From positions 1 to 23,471 of IMG/VR virus record IMGVR_UViG_3300021141_000059: a stretch of 23,471 nt of DNA; one strand, 5' to 3'. How positions within the stretch are numbered: the first letter of the stretch is position 1; each line of letters begins with the position of its first letter. The notes under the pieces are model-generated. The model searched no databases, had not been told where the DNA came from, and worked only from the letters and a program-made list of their open reading frames with translations. Origin of the DNA: a virus. Of this stretch, positions 15,316 to 23,471 are shown piece after piece. Position numbers and translations under genes: made by a program.

Positions 15316-18300
15316 GAAATTTAGATAATACATTAGATGGTAATTTAGACGATAGCATTTCAGCTTTTACAACGGGGAGTGTGGCTTCCCTATTACCAAC
15401 ATCTAGTATTAACGAAAATGAAACAGCATACGATTTATTACCAGTTATAATAAACCAACCTCCAATAATTAGTAAAGGAATTGCAGACGCTTCAAGCCCA
15501 CAAATCAAGGCTTCACAAACAGCTGATGCTTCAGGAAAGTTTCTATATCAGTTTCCAGATGGAACTATTAAGGTTCTTATTGGTGCGACTTTTGATCTAA
15601 AAATAGAAGCGGTTCAACCTAATGTATTAAATGTTGAAAATGGTATTCCAATAATAAAAGAAGCTAATCAAGACTTATTTTATACATGGAAGTTGGATGA
15701 CGGTATTTTGAGATCATTTGAGCAAACATCCCTACGCAGTAAGGTTAGAGTTGTTAATAATGTAATTCGCTTCGAAAAGATACAACCCATCTCTGCAGGA
15801 ACTTACACGTGTGAAATATCTAACGATATAGGTGTGGTAATTTCAGAACCAATTACAATTGAAGTACTTAATCCAAACCTTGATACATTCTTCTATAAAA
15901 ACCTTATCACTAACGGGAGTGGTATGGAGGGTGTAGCTGGTTGGGAAGGTGATGTAGATACGCTCGTGGTCAGAGAAATGACAAAGCGAAATACTACACT
16001 ATTAAAGGTACCTAATCGAGTTGACTTATTCGGATACAATGCAGACACAATGCATCCACGCCCATACCAGTTAGAGTCCGGTGTAATAAAGGATGTTAAT
16101 TATACCCAAGATTTTTCCTCAAACGGAAAGGGAGGTTATTTTTCGAGAGATGTTTATAAGTTTGAGCAGGCAGGCGGAAAGTATTACGTTAACGTCTATC
16201 AGGATGTAGATGTTACTCCAATCCAGGATTTGGTAAAGGGTAGCGTTTATGGTATAGAGGGGGTTAGAGCAATACTTGGTTGTTATATAGGAAACGCTAT
16301 TGGTCAGTTTATTCCAACAAACACCACAATAAGCCCAGACCAAAAGACAGATCCAAAAAACTATGCAATGGGACATCCGAGGCTTAGTGTTGAAAACTTT
16401 TTAACAGCTGGACCAGGTTTTGTTGTAGATAAGTGTTATGTTACCTTGGAAGAGTATGATAAAGAGACTAGATTAATAAGTAGAGTTCTACTACCTAGTG
16501 GAGCAGTGAGACAGCAAACAAATGTCATAACGCTATTAGATCCATGGACTAAAGCCCTATCTAAGCATTATGGAAAAACATATTACGAGAATGATAAATT
16601 CCAATTAGGCTTCACTTCCAAAGCTCAAGGACTTGACGCAGTATTATTTGCAGCAGATGAGTTATACCCAAATCCACAAGACAGACCAACACATGGCCAG
16701 TATATGGAATTTAATCGTCTAGTGCTTGAGAGGCTTAACCCAAAAACAACAACAATTAGAGTTGGTATTAATTTCTACACCAACGACTGGCGCATAGCTA
16801 ATGGAGAAGATTATGCAGACTCAGGTTCAGATCTAATATTTGAAACTATAGGATACGAAAAAAACTATAAAAAGAATACATTTGAACAAAAGGGTAATGC
16901 TGATGAGGTTGATTTTATACTATCTGCAGTAGCTAGAAATGATAAATTTAAAGGAAAACCAAGAGTAGAGCAAATACCTCTTGCACCACCTCCAAGAGTA
17001 GCAGTAACTGGTGTTACATTATCGTTACTTCCAGTTGAGCGAGGAGATAAGTCAACGACAAACTACTATACACAAGCTACATTTAATACAAATAATAGAC
17101 CACAAGTTTCTTCTGTTAGTGGGTTAAAGAGAGAAGCGAGGTTTGATCCAATGGGTGTGTTATTTAGAGACTTGTTTGTTAATTTTGCACACCAATCCCA
17201 ACCTAGATTGATATTTGAGGATAATAGATTAAAGCAGCAGCACCAAACGACTTTATCACTAAAGCAGCAGTCAAGTAGAGATGCTTCTCCAAAAAGGTTT
17301 AACGTAGTGCAAGGGTCTATTTTTCCGTTTAAAGCAAATAGTGAAGTACGAGCTTATGGATTATCTAATTTAGACTTTGAGTCTAATTTAGAGGAGTTGA
17401 ATCTGTTACTAGAACCTTATAAGAATAGTATATACATGCACCCTACTGGGAGTGTGAGAACCATTGATGAGGTGCAGGAGTTTGAAACTATAAAAACTAC
17501 ACTTACTGGTTTAACAACTACAATACACAGTCAATTAAATGTAGCGCTTTCTGCCGAAGAGAATAAGGATGTACTTTGGAAGCAGCGGTTTAGATATACC
17601 CTAAGCTACATGGTTCGTAAGTCTGGAGTGGATTTGATGGATATTGGTTTTGCTAATCAGTACTACTTGTTAGTGGATTTTAATTCAGAAACCCCGATTA
17701 TACTATATAAAGATTCTAGTTTGGGAGGTATTGAAGTGTCGTTCGTAGTAGATGATTATCAAGTAGATGAGGTTGTAGGGCTTCGATTTCAGCTACCACA
17801 AGAGATGTTATCAACTTCAGTAGCAGAAGGAGGTTTAGGAATACCGTTTGTGTCAAATTATGAGCAGCAAGGAGTTAGGGGTGTAGAAGTGTTAAGCTTT
17901 TTATCTAATATAGATCAGTTCCCTTCAGCAAGTGCCTCATCAACTATCACTAGTCTGTACAATTCATATAGAGCGCGAGCGCAAGCTGTTAATGATGTTG
18001 CTGCACAGGAAAACTTAACACGTGCTATTTATGGAATACCACTGTTAGATGGAGTGGATATCGTTGAAGAAAGTGAGTTTGAAACTAATATAAGAGGTTA
18101 TTTATCTAAACAAGTAACTCTTGGATTTTTAAAGACCAACTACCTACTAGATCGACTTAGTGCGACAATTTATACCGGAGCAACTGTGCTTGATCCTACA
18201 TACACAACAACACTATATGCAGTAGGAATGGCACCACAGGTAGGTACTAATCTCAACGGATCACCAATAGAGGGTAGAGATGAAAACGGAATTACATACA

Positions 18301-18347
18301 CACTGAAGTATCCGCAAATTAAGGATAGCCAAACTGCGCTCAAATGA
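15312..18347 (+). CDS. Large baseplate/tail protein with Ig-like domain (paralogue 1)
   Basis: A 1011-residue protein. After a low-complexity N-terminus (Asn/Asp/Ser/Thr), residues about 90-186 form an I-set-like Ig domain with W126 (FYTWKLDDG), the AGTYTCEISN motif ending at C167, and closing strand SEPITIEVLNP. The usual first cysteine is absent, as in many phage Ig domains. Directly after comes FFYKNLITNGSG (about 193-205), followed by a Gly/Trp segment resembling the start of a carbohydrate-binding jelly-roll ('NLL.NG...GW'). The remainder is beta-rich with a helical part at about 880-940. The next gene repeats the Ig plus 'NLL.NG' order, so the two are paralogues. The start overlaps the previous stop (ATGA). 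Likely an outer baseplate or fibre-attachment protein that touches the host or its polysaccharide. Confidence 0.72.
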   Translation: MRNLDNTLDGNLDDSISAFTTGSVASLLPTSSINENETAYDLLPVIINQPPIISKGIADASSPQIKASQTADASGKFLYQFPDGTIKVLIGATFDLKIEAVQPNVLNVENGIPIIKEANQDLFYTWKLDDGILRSFEQTSLRSKVRVVNNVIRFEKIQPISAGTYTCEISNDIGVVISEPITIEVLNPNLDTFFYKNLITNGSGMEGVAGWEGDVDTLVVREMTKRNTTLLKVPNRVDLFGYNADTMHPRPYQLESGVIKDVNYTQDFSSNGKGGYFSRDVYKFEQAGGKYYVNVYQDVDVTPIQDLVKGSVYGIEGVRAILGCYIGNAIGQFIPTNTTISPDQKTDPKNYAMGHPRLSVENFLTAGPGFVVDKCYVTLEEYDKETRLISRVLLPSGAVRQQTNVITLLDPWTKALSKHYGKTYYENDKFQLGFTSKAQGLDAVLFAADELYPNPQDRPTHGQYMEFNRLVLERLNPKTTTIRVGINFYTNDWRIANGEDYADSGSDLIFETIGYEKNYKKNTFEQKGNADEVDFILSAVARNDKFKGKPRVEQIPLAPPPRVAVTGVTLSLLPVERGDKSTTNYYTQATFNTNNRPQVSSVSGLKREARFDPMGVLFRDLFVNFAHQSQPRLIFEDNRLKQQHQTTLSLKQQSSRDASPKRFNVVQGSIFPFKANSEVRAYGLSNLDFESNLEELNLLLEPYKNSIYMHPTGSVRTIDEVQEFETIKTTLTGLTTTIHSQLNVALSAEENKDVLWKQRFRYTLSYMVRKSGVDLMDIGFANQYYLLVDFNSETPIILYKDSSLGGIEVSFVVDDYQVDEVVGLRFQLPQEMLSTSVAEGGLGIPFVSNYEQQGVRGVEVLSFLSNIDQFPSASASSTITSLYNSYRARAQAVNDVAAQENLTRAIYGIPLLDGVDIVEESEFETNIRGYLSKQVTLGFLKTNYLLDRLSATIYTGATVLDPTYTTTLYAVGMAPQVGTNLNGSPIEGRDENGITYTLKYPQIKDSQTALK

Positions 18348-21091
18348 AAAAGATAACAACTAAACTAACAGGTGTTGCTCCAACACAAGAATTACGATCA
18401 GGTGACTTTTTCTTAATGCCCGAAAACCCAGCACCACCAGCTATTGTTTCAGACTTGGATAGAAACGTAAGACAAAAGACGTGGGTTAGAGAAATCATAG
18501 CCGGACGTCCTAGTTATTTTGAAATAGAGCCATCGTTTGGAGTTTATAGTGTAGTTGCTGGAACTGAAATTGAGATGTTTATCATCGCTGAAGATCCATC
18601 GCTAGTAGACGCTCAGAGTTTAGGAAACGATAGTAATCTGCAGTATGCCTGGAAAAGGGATGGTGCATCTATTACGGAAGTTAATTCACTGAACAATGGA
18701 AAAGGAATACCAGGTTTGAGCATTCCAGCAGCAGATGTGAATGCTAATGTTGGAGGAGTTTATGTTTGTGAGGTTACCAATGCCTATGGAACAACGGTGT
18801 CGAGTCGTATCCGCTTAGAGGTTATAGAAACAACGCTACACCCAATGATGTATCGAAATCTACTCAAAAACGGATCTTCTACTCAAAACTGGATAACAAG
18901 TACCGATATAATTACTAGATCCTTTTTAAGGAATGAGCAGTTAACTAAGCATTATGGAAGTTTACCAGGATTTAGTTTTTATGACTTCAAAGCGGATAGA
19001 CCAATAGGAGATCGCTATCCCTGGGAATTTCGCTTTTGTCAAGGAGGTAGTGCTGGACTTTTGTATCATCTTTTAGCAAAGTGGTACAAGAGAGATAGAA
19101 ATCTTTTTGATATAAATACCGATAGCAGTTCGGAGCGAGACTTGGACGGATGGGAAGATTGGGTATTGAAATCATTCCCATCAAACATAGTTCCCAACGA
19201 AGATATAAGTTCTTACAAAAATGCAGGATTCTTCCCAGGATTGAAGTGGATGGATTCCTATAATAGGAATACTAATAAAGTTATAGGATTAGAGAGTGAA
19301 GTAGAGGATCAAGTATTAACATACATCACTAGAGATAAGATAAAATTCAAAAAAGATGGAGGTAGAGAGGTTTCTACTTGCAGTCAGACAATTGATATAT
19401 CACAACTCAGCAATGCAATAGATGGTAAGATAACTGGACTTAATCAGATTAATGGTCAATTTTTTGCATACGTAGGAGCAGGAATTACAGGATATAAAAT
19501 TAGAGTTACAACATTAAATGGTGTAGAGACCTTTAATTGGTACGTATTAGATCCTAATGACTTTTTTGACAGAATAACGAAAAACACAGATAACCGCATA
19601 TCCCTAGTAAAGGATAGTGTAATAGAGATTATACCAGTTGTAGAAGATACAACTCAAATTTCTATTATAGCCAAAAATAATAACAACACCGAGTTGTCTA
19701 GAGTAGACATAGAAGGACCATCTGCTGTAGATGTTTTTGCTATAAAGGAGAAGGCAAACCTGCCTTTGACCTGGTATCCTGTTTTTGAGATGTTCATAAC
19801 CAATAATAACGATATCCGTATATTTGGTCAAACGTATTCTAACACGGATAGTTTACTACCTTTGATGTCTCCGAACCCAGCCATACCAAACCAAAAACTT
19901 AAAGGCTATGAGTATAGATTAAAACTAGAAAATTTTACTGGTGGAGCAGTTAAGAGAAGAAGGTTTAAAAACATACTAAAGGATGTAGGTTATACCGAGG
20001 ATGAGGGAGAGCAGATTATCGCATCAAACGGAGCTATAGATTTAACTACCTTTATAGCTAAAAAACAAAGAGAGGGGTATAGTTTAGGAGATTTTACACC
20101 ATCAACATCCACAGAAGTTGAAGGTTGGCAGTATAAAAGAGTAAAGGAGCACTATCAACATATAAGAAAGTTGCTGCAAGATGTAGAGGTTGGTATTAAG
20201 GTAAAGTTGATTTCAACACCCCTTTACCAAAACCTAGGGATAAGCGATAATGAAAATATCAGCGCAACAACTTTGCAAAGAGATTTACCTAATATCGATA
20301 AAAACGCTGCATTCTTTCTTAAAAAGATTAAGTATCAACAGGGTGGAAGTTACTTTCCTGTAACAACATACCACCCCGAATGGAGTGGAGATACTCCTAT
20401 TAACGCAAAGCGTGTTAATAAGGCTTTGCAAGACTATGGAGCAGCTGCGATGTTCGGTGTGGGATCAACTTTTGCAATACCAAAAAACACCAAAACGGTA
20501 GAGATTTTAATTACCTTTACTCACACCTCAGAAGCAATGGACGATCCTTCACCAGAATTGAAATCCTGGACACGCCAAGATATCTATCGAAGCGACTTTG
20601 CAACAACTAACAATGGAAGGTGTTTTAGGGAGTATGGATATCCAAGATGTGGAGTGTCTTTGGCTAAGTTTTTGCTTTTTGATCAAACAACAGAAGTTGG
20701 TGATGATTTTACTAGTTATTATATTCCACCACCAGAAGCAACTGTGTTAGGTTTACGAAGAAATAAGCTTTATCAAGATACAAACGACACCTCAGCACCG
20801 GGTACTTTTAAGTATGATTTTATAGTTCCTAACTCACTACCAGAGTTTACTGGACTTGATATATACACTCTTAATGATGCTTTAGAATCTTACCAAAGAG
20901 ATGTGCAGAGAATTGACAGCACACTTACTCCTGGTCAATCGCTGGAGGATAGAGTCAACTTTGAAGAGACGGTATCAGAAACAGAGGATGCTAGTTTGGA
21001 TAGGCTTGAAAACATTGAAAGCAATATTCCGGAAGACGCTGATATAACTGATGAGGATCAGGTAGGTATGGATAATAATCAAAACCCATAG
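18344..21091 (+). CDS. Large baseplate/tail protein with Ig-like domain (paralogue 2)
   Basis: A 915-residue protein overlapping the preceding gene by ATGA. Residues about 65-165 form an Ig-like domain with W103 (QYAWKRDG), the GGVYVCEVTNAYG motif with C142, and closing strand SSRIRLEVIE. Again the first canonical cysteine is missing. At 168-180 follows MMYRNLLKNGSS, the counterpart of FFYKNLITNGSG in the upstream protein. The rest diverges: a segment with YPWEFRFCQGG, a helical region at about 590-635 (KHI/RKLLQDVEVGIKVKL-like), and a Tyr/Pro/Gly-rich C-terminal beta region containing REYGYPRCG. It ends in an acidic tail (NIPEDADITDEDQ) and stops with tandem TAG TAA. It is probably a second baseplate or receptor-contact component made by ancient tandem duplication and divergence. 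Confidence 0.72.
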   Translation: MKKITTKLTGVAPTQELRSGDFFLMPENPAPPAIVSDLDRNVRQKTWVREIIAGRPSYFEIEPSFGVYSVVAGTEIEMFIIAEDPSLVDAQSLGNDSNLQYAWKRDGASITEVNSLNNGKGIPGLSIPAADVNANVGGVYVCEVTNAYGTTVSSRIRLEVIETTLHPMMYRNLLKNGSSTQNWITSTDIITRSFLRNEQLTKHYGSLPGFSFYDFKADRPIGDRYPWEFRFCQGGSAGLLYHLLAKWYKRDRNLFDINTDSSSERDLDGWEDWVLKSFPSNIVPNEDISSYKNAGFFPGLKWMDSYNRNTNKVIGLESEVEDQVLTYITRDKIKFKKDGGREVSTCSQTIDISQLSNAIDGKITGLNQINGQFFAYVGAGITGYKIRVTTLNGVETFNWYVLDPNDFFDRITKNTDNRISLVKDSVIEIIPVVEDTTQISIIAKNNNNTELSRVDIEGPSAVDVFAIKEKANLPLTWYPVFEMFITNNNDIRIFGQTYSNTDSLLPLMSPNPAIPNQKLKGYEYRLKLENFTGGAVKRRRFKNILKDVGYTEDEGEQIIASNGAIDLTTFIAKKQREGYSLGDFTPSTSTEVEGWQYKRVKEHYQHIRKLLQDVEVGIKVKLISTPLYQNLGISDNENISATTLQRDLPNIDKNAAFFLKKIKYQQGGSYFPVTTYHPEWSGDTPINAKRVNKALQDYGAAAMFGVGSTFAIPKNTKTVEILITFTHTSEAMDDPSPELKSWTRQDIYRSDFATTNNGRCFREYGYPRCGVSLAKFLLFDQTTEVGDDFTSYYIPPPEATVLGLRRNKLYQDTNDTSAPGTFKYDFIVPNSLPEFTGLDIYTLNDALESYQRDVQRIDSTLTPGQSLEDRVNFEETVSETEDASLDRLENIESNIPEDADITDEDQVGMDNNQNP

Positions 21092-21108
21092 TAACTTTTC
21101 CGCAAGCA

Positions 21109-21122
21109 TATTTATAATAAAA
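21109..21122 (+). promoter_or_regulatory. Candidate late promoter box (TATTTATAATAAAA), third copy
   Basis: The 34-base gap after the second Ig protein contains TATTTATA (21109-21116) followed by ATAAAA. The box ends 9 bases before the GTG at 21126. It is the third occurrence in an intergenic gap and supports the otherwise unusual GTG start of the following gene. Confidence 0.48.
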
Positions 21123-21125
21123 TCT

Positions 21126-23471
21126 GTGGCGAAGAAAGTAATACAAAGCATAGCAACGATTCCAAATGGTTCAATTAAGGTTGACCCAAAAGCTGTGGAA
21201 TTGAAGGAACGGATAGCATTGCCAGCTAAAACACCTACACAAACACCAGCGGCATCGCCACTTCCAGTACCTACACAACAACCAACCTCGATAAAGGGAT
21301 TTGGATCAGAATCCAATCTAATAGATCGTTATCCAAACGACGCAATTATCTTAGATGTTAGAAATGCTGTTAACGTATTTTTAGAATCAAACTACAGAAT
21401 AGATACCCATATCCAAGATGGGAATGACATCACTGTAGATGTAGAGCAGGATATAAAGGATTTAGGATATACCTCTGGTAAGTACTTAGTTGAGTATAAG
21501 TTCCATAGAAACTATCTTGGATCAGGAGATGGTCATAGAGTAGAAATACAAGAGATAAGCTCAGATGGACTTGAAGCTAGGATTACAGCTAGACCTAGTG
21601 ATACTTTAGATAATTCTAACTTCTTAAGCTTCTTTGCAGCTGGATTGTTTGCATTGCCAAAAGCGCAAACACTTTCTAACTTATTTTTATTTAAAAGTAC
21701 GGATACGGGAGTAGAGTCTTATAGGGTGTTTGATTATGTCCAAGATAGATTTACGCTTAGTATTAATCCTTTTTCAATTGTATTAAAATTCTCTACACCA
21801 CTACCAACAACGGTGGCTATCGGTGATAGAATATGGATTGCACAGCAGCTTAGTGATCCTATCGTGGACACCATTACAATGGTTCCACCAAAACCTAAAA
21901 GAAATCAAACAAGGATTGCTGGACCAAACTGGGACGTACTAAATAAAACCCAAACAACAGTTACTACTCCTTATAAGGATTGGGACGACATCTTAACGAC
22001 AAATATACAAACTACAGAAGGTATTATTAATAGCCTTTTGAGTGGATCCCTTATAGAGGGAGTTAACCTGAATGTAGATTATAGAAAGTTTTCTAACCAC
22101 ATAGTGCTAGGATCAGCAGTGGAGCGATTAGAGAATTTTAAGTATAAGTTAACTTTATTAGAAAGTTATAATGAAAAGATAGCAGACCTTAGTACTAACC
22201 TAACTGGACAATCAGGAAGCGCTGTTACGGGTAGTGCTGCTTTTCAAGCAAACGTGATTAACTTACAAACAAAACGAGCAGCTTTATTGGGTAGCTTTGA
22301 TTCGTACGAAAAGTACCTCTTTAACCAATCGAGTAGCTATGAAAGTAGTAGTTATGGTGAGTTTTATCCATCAACATGGCCAAAACAAAACAGCAGTAAA
22401 CCATACATAAACCACTCAGTAACTTCTTCGTATGCAGAAGAGTGGTACAGTAGCATATATTCTTCTGCTAGCTTATTCGACAACAATAACGGACAAGCTT
22501 TACATAAACTTATACCTGCACACGTTTTAGAAGATGCAGCCAATGATCAGTATACTCTGTTTGTGAGTATGATGGGTCACTACTTCGATATAATGCTTTT
22601 ATATATTAAGCAGATATCCGAAACAACTAATAGAAACCAATCTATATACGAAGGCTTTAGTAAAGATTTAATTTACCATGTTGCTAAAAACTTAGGAGTT
22701 GATTTTGAAAACGGTAACGTATTAGAAGAGTTGTGGGCTTATACACTAGGTACTAATTCTACTGGATCATTAGCTTCTAGTTTTGACTCAACTAGCGACG
22801 AGAGAACAAAAGAAATTTGGAAACGAATTATCAACAACCTACCATTCCTTTTAAAAACAAAAGGTACAGAAAGAGGTGTTAGAGCTTTAATAAACTGCTA
22901 CGGTATTCCTCAAACTATACTAAGAATTAGAGAGTACGGGGGAGCAGAACCTGAATTTGATTCAAAAACAGACTTACAATACGAACGATTTTTCTATGCA
23001 CTAAAGGTTGGTCCCAATGAGGCTACTGGAGATATGCAACAGATTAGCGCACCATGGACTACACTAGCTCAGAATCAACTAACTCCAATGAGTGTTGAGA
23101 TTAGAGCGAAGATGGCTGGTAATGTGACTGGAAGTAGGATACTGTTAGAGTCTGCAAACCGTTGGAAGATTGAAGCTTTTGAGAGTGGTAGTGGTACGCA
23201 TTTAGGATTTTTCCTAAAAAACGCTTCTAGTAGTGTGTGGGCAACAGCAAGTGTAAGCTGCTCTATTTATGATAATAAATTTCACCAAATAGCTTTAATC
23301 AGGTCTGCGGAAACTAACGCAACGTCAACAACACAAACCTACACTCTAATTGATAAAAGCGTTAATTACGATAAAGTAACAACAACCTTTACTGCATCTC
23401 TAGTAGTTGACGGAGCAACGAGCTCGTCATATAATCAAAGCTTTGTAACAGCTAGTACTTTATTTGTAGGA
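21126..23471 (+). CDS. Large tail protein, P2 gpI-like region plus LamG-like domain (partial, runs off right edge)
   Basis: An open frame of 782 codons from GTG 21126 to the window end with no stop, so the C-terminus is missing. A Pro/Thr linker (about 33-60) precedes a beta region (about 80-165; FLESNYRIDTHIQDG, KYLVEYKFHRNYLGSG). A helical part follows (about 300-370), then a Ser/Tyr-rich stretch. Residues about 460-605 (LIPAHVLEDAANDQYTLF, NNLPFLLKTKGTERGVRALI, NCYGIP) resemble the P2 gpI tail-protein family, whose 'KGT..alr..l...G' signature is visible at 579-593. From about 655 the sequence is LamG/concanavalin-like (PMSVEIRAKM, WKIEAFESGSG, KFHQIALIR). In P2-type phages gpI follows W and J, and here it follows gp25 and gp6 with three genes inserted. 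GTG is chosen because it lies just behind a promoter-like box and no nearby in-frame ATG exists. Confidence 0.72.
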   Translation, partial: MAKKVIQSIATIPNGSIKVDPKAVELKERIALPAKTPTQTPAASPLPVPTQQPTSIKGFGSESNLIDRYPNDAIILDVRNAVNVFLESNYRIDTHIQDGNDITVDVEQDIKDLGYTSGKYLVEYKFHRNYLGSGDGHRVEIQEISSDGLEARITARPSDTLDNSNFLSFFAAGLFALPKAQTLSNLFLFKSTDTGVESYRVFDYVQDRFTLSINPFSIVLKFSTPLPTTVAIGDRIWIAQQLSDPIVDTITMVPPKPKRNQTRIAGPNWDVLNKTQTTVTTPYKDWDDILTTNIQTTEGIINSLLSGSLIEGVNLNVDYRKFSNHIVLGSAVERLENFKYKLTLLESYNEKIADLSTNLTGQSGSAVTGSAAFQANVINLQTKRAALLGSFDSYEKYLFNQSSSYESSSYGEFYPSTWPKQNSSKPYINHSVTSSYAEEWYSSIYSSASLFDNNNGQALHKLIPAHVLEDAANDQYTLFVSMMGHYFDIMLLYIKQISETTNRNQSIYEGFSKDLIYHVAKNLGVDFENGNVLEELWAYTLGTNSTGSLASSFDSTSDERTKEIWKRIINNLPFLLKTKGTERGVRALINCYGIPQTILRIREYGGAEPEFDSKTDLQYERFFYALKVGPNEATGDMQQISAPWTTLAQNQLTPMSVEIRAKMAGNVTGSRILLESANRWKIEAFESGSGTHLGFFLKNASSSVWATASVSCSIYDNKFHQIALIRSAETNATSTTQTYTLIDKSVNYDKVTTTFTASLVVDGATSSSYNQSFVTASTLFVG

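Noticed and set aside
20975-21316. 113-aa minus-strand open frame (and other minus-strand frames such as 9402-9689 and 11378-11620)
   Set aside because: They are antisense to genes with clear domain or family support, have no start context of their own and no recognisable protein motif.

Overview
The window is a contiguous piece of an AT-rich, tightly packed tailed-phage genome with every gene on the + strand. It is most consistent with a contractile-tailed (T4-like) myovirus. The clearest anchors are a gp25/GpW baseplate wedge protein (11903-12334), a gp6/baseplate-J protein directly behind it (12327-14219), and a protein resembling a T4 gp55-type late sigma factor (2351-3082). The host cannot be named from this sequence. 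Almost no gene has a recognisable Shine-Dalgarno sequence and leaders are very short and A/T-rich, a pattern known from Bacteroidota and their phages, so such a host is a reasonable but unproven guess.

Left part (1-3327): seven small, closely spaced genes. They are an N-terminally anchored coiled-coil protein, an unknown 141-aa protein, a four-cysteine (zinc-ribbon-like) protein, an HD-domain phosphohydrolase, a second small membrane-anchored protein, the gp55-like sigma factor, and an unknown 81-aa protein.

Middle part (3347-11394): a unit headed by a TATTTATA-type box. It encodes a 113-aa unknown protein and then what looks like a central tail-spike module spread over several genes: an OB-fold-like hub/spike protein, a GH108-like muramidase, and a beta-helix spike protein. 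These have the same order as the three domains of the single T4 gp5 polypeptide. An M15 (VanY-like) D,D/L,D-peptidase follows, then a 1072-aa, mostly helical coiled-coil virion protein.

Right part (11404-23471): a second unit headed by the same type of box. It carries a small acidic/helical protein, gp25, gp6, a DNRLRE-like beta-sandwich structural protein, and two very large tandem paralogues that each carry an Ig-like domain. A third copy of the box precedes a long GTG-initiated gene that runs off the right edge. That gene combines a P2 gpI-like helical region with a LamG/concanavalin-like region.

Together the genes describe late transcription control plus most of a baseplate/spike assembly line. 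The wedge (gp25, gp6, candidate gpI-like adaptor) joins a hub carrying a piercing spike and two different peptidoglycan-cutting enzymes, with large Ig/beta-rich proteins as likely peripheral host-contact parts. No tRNA, rRNA, CRISPR array, insertion sequence, integrase or clear intrinsic terminator was seen. No non-coding stretch exceeds about 45 bases.
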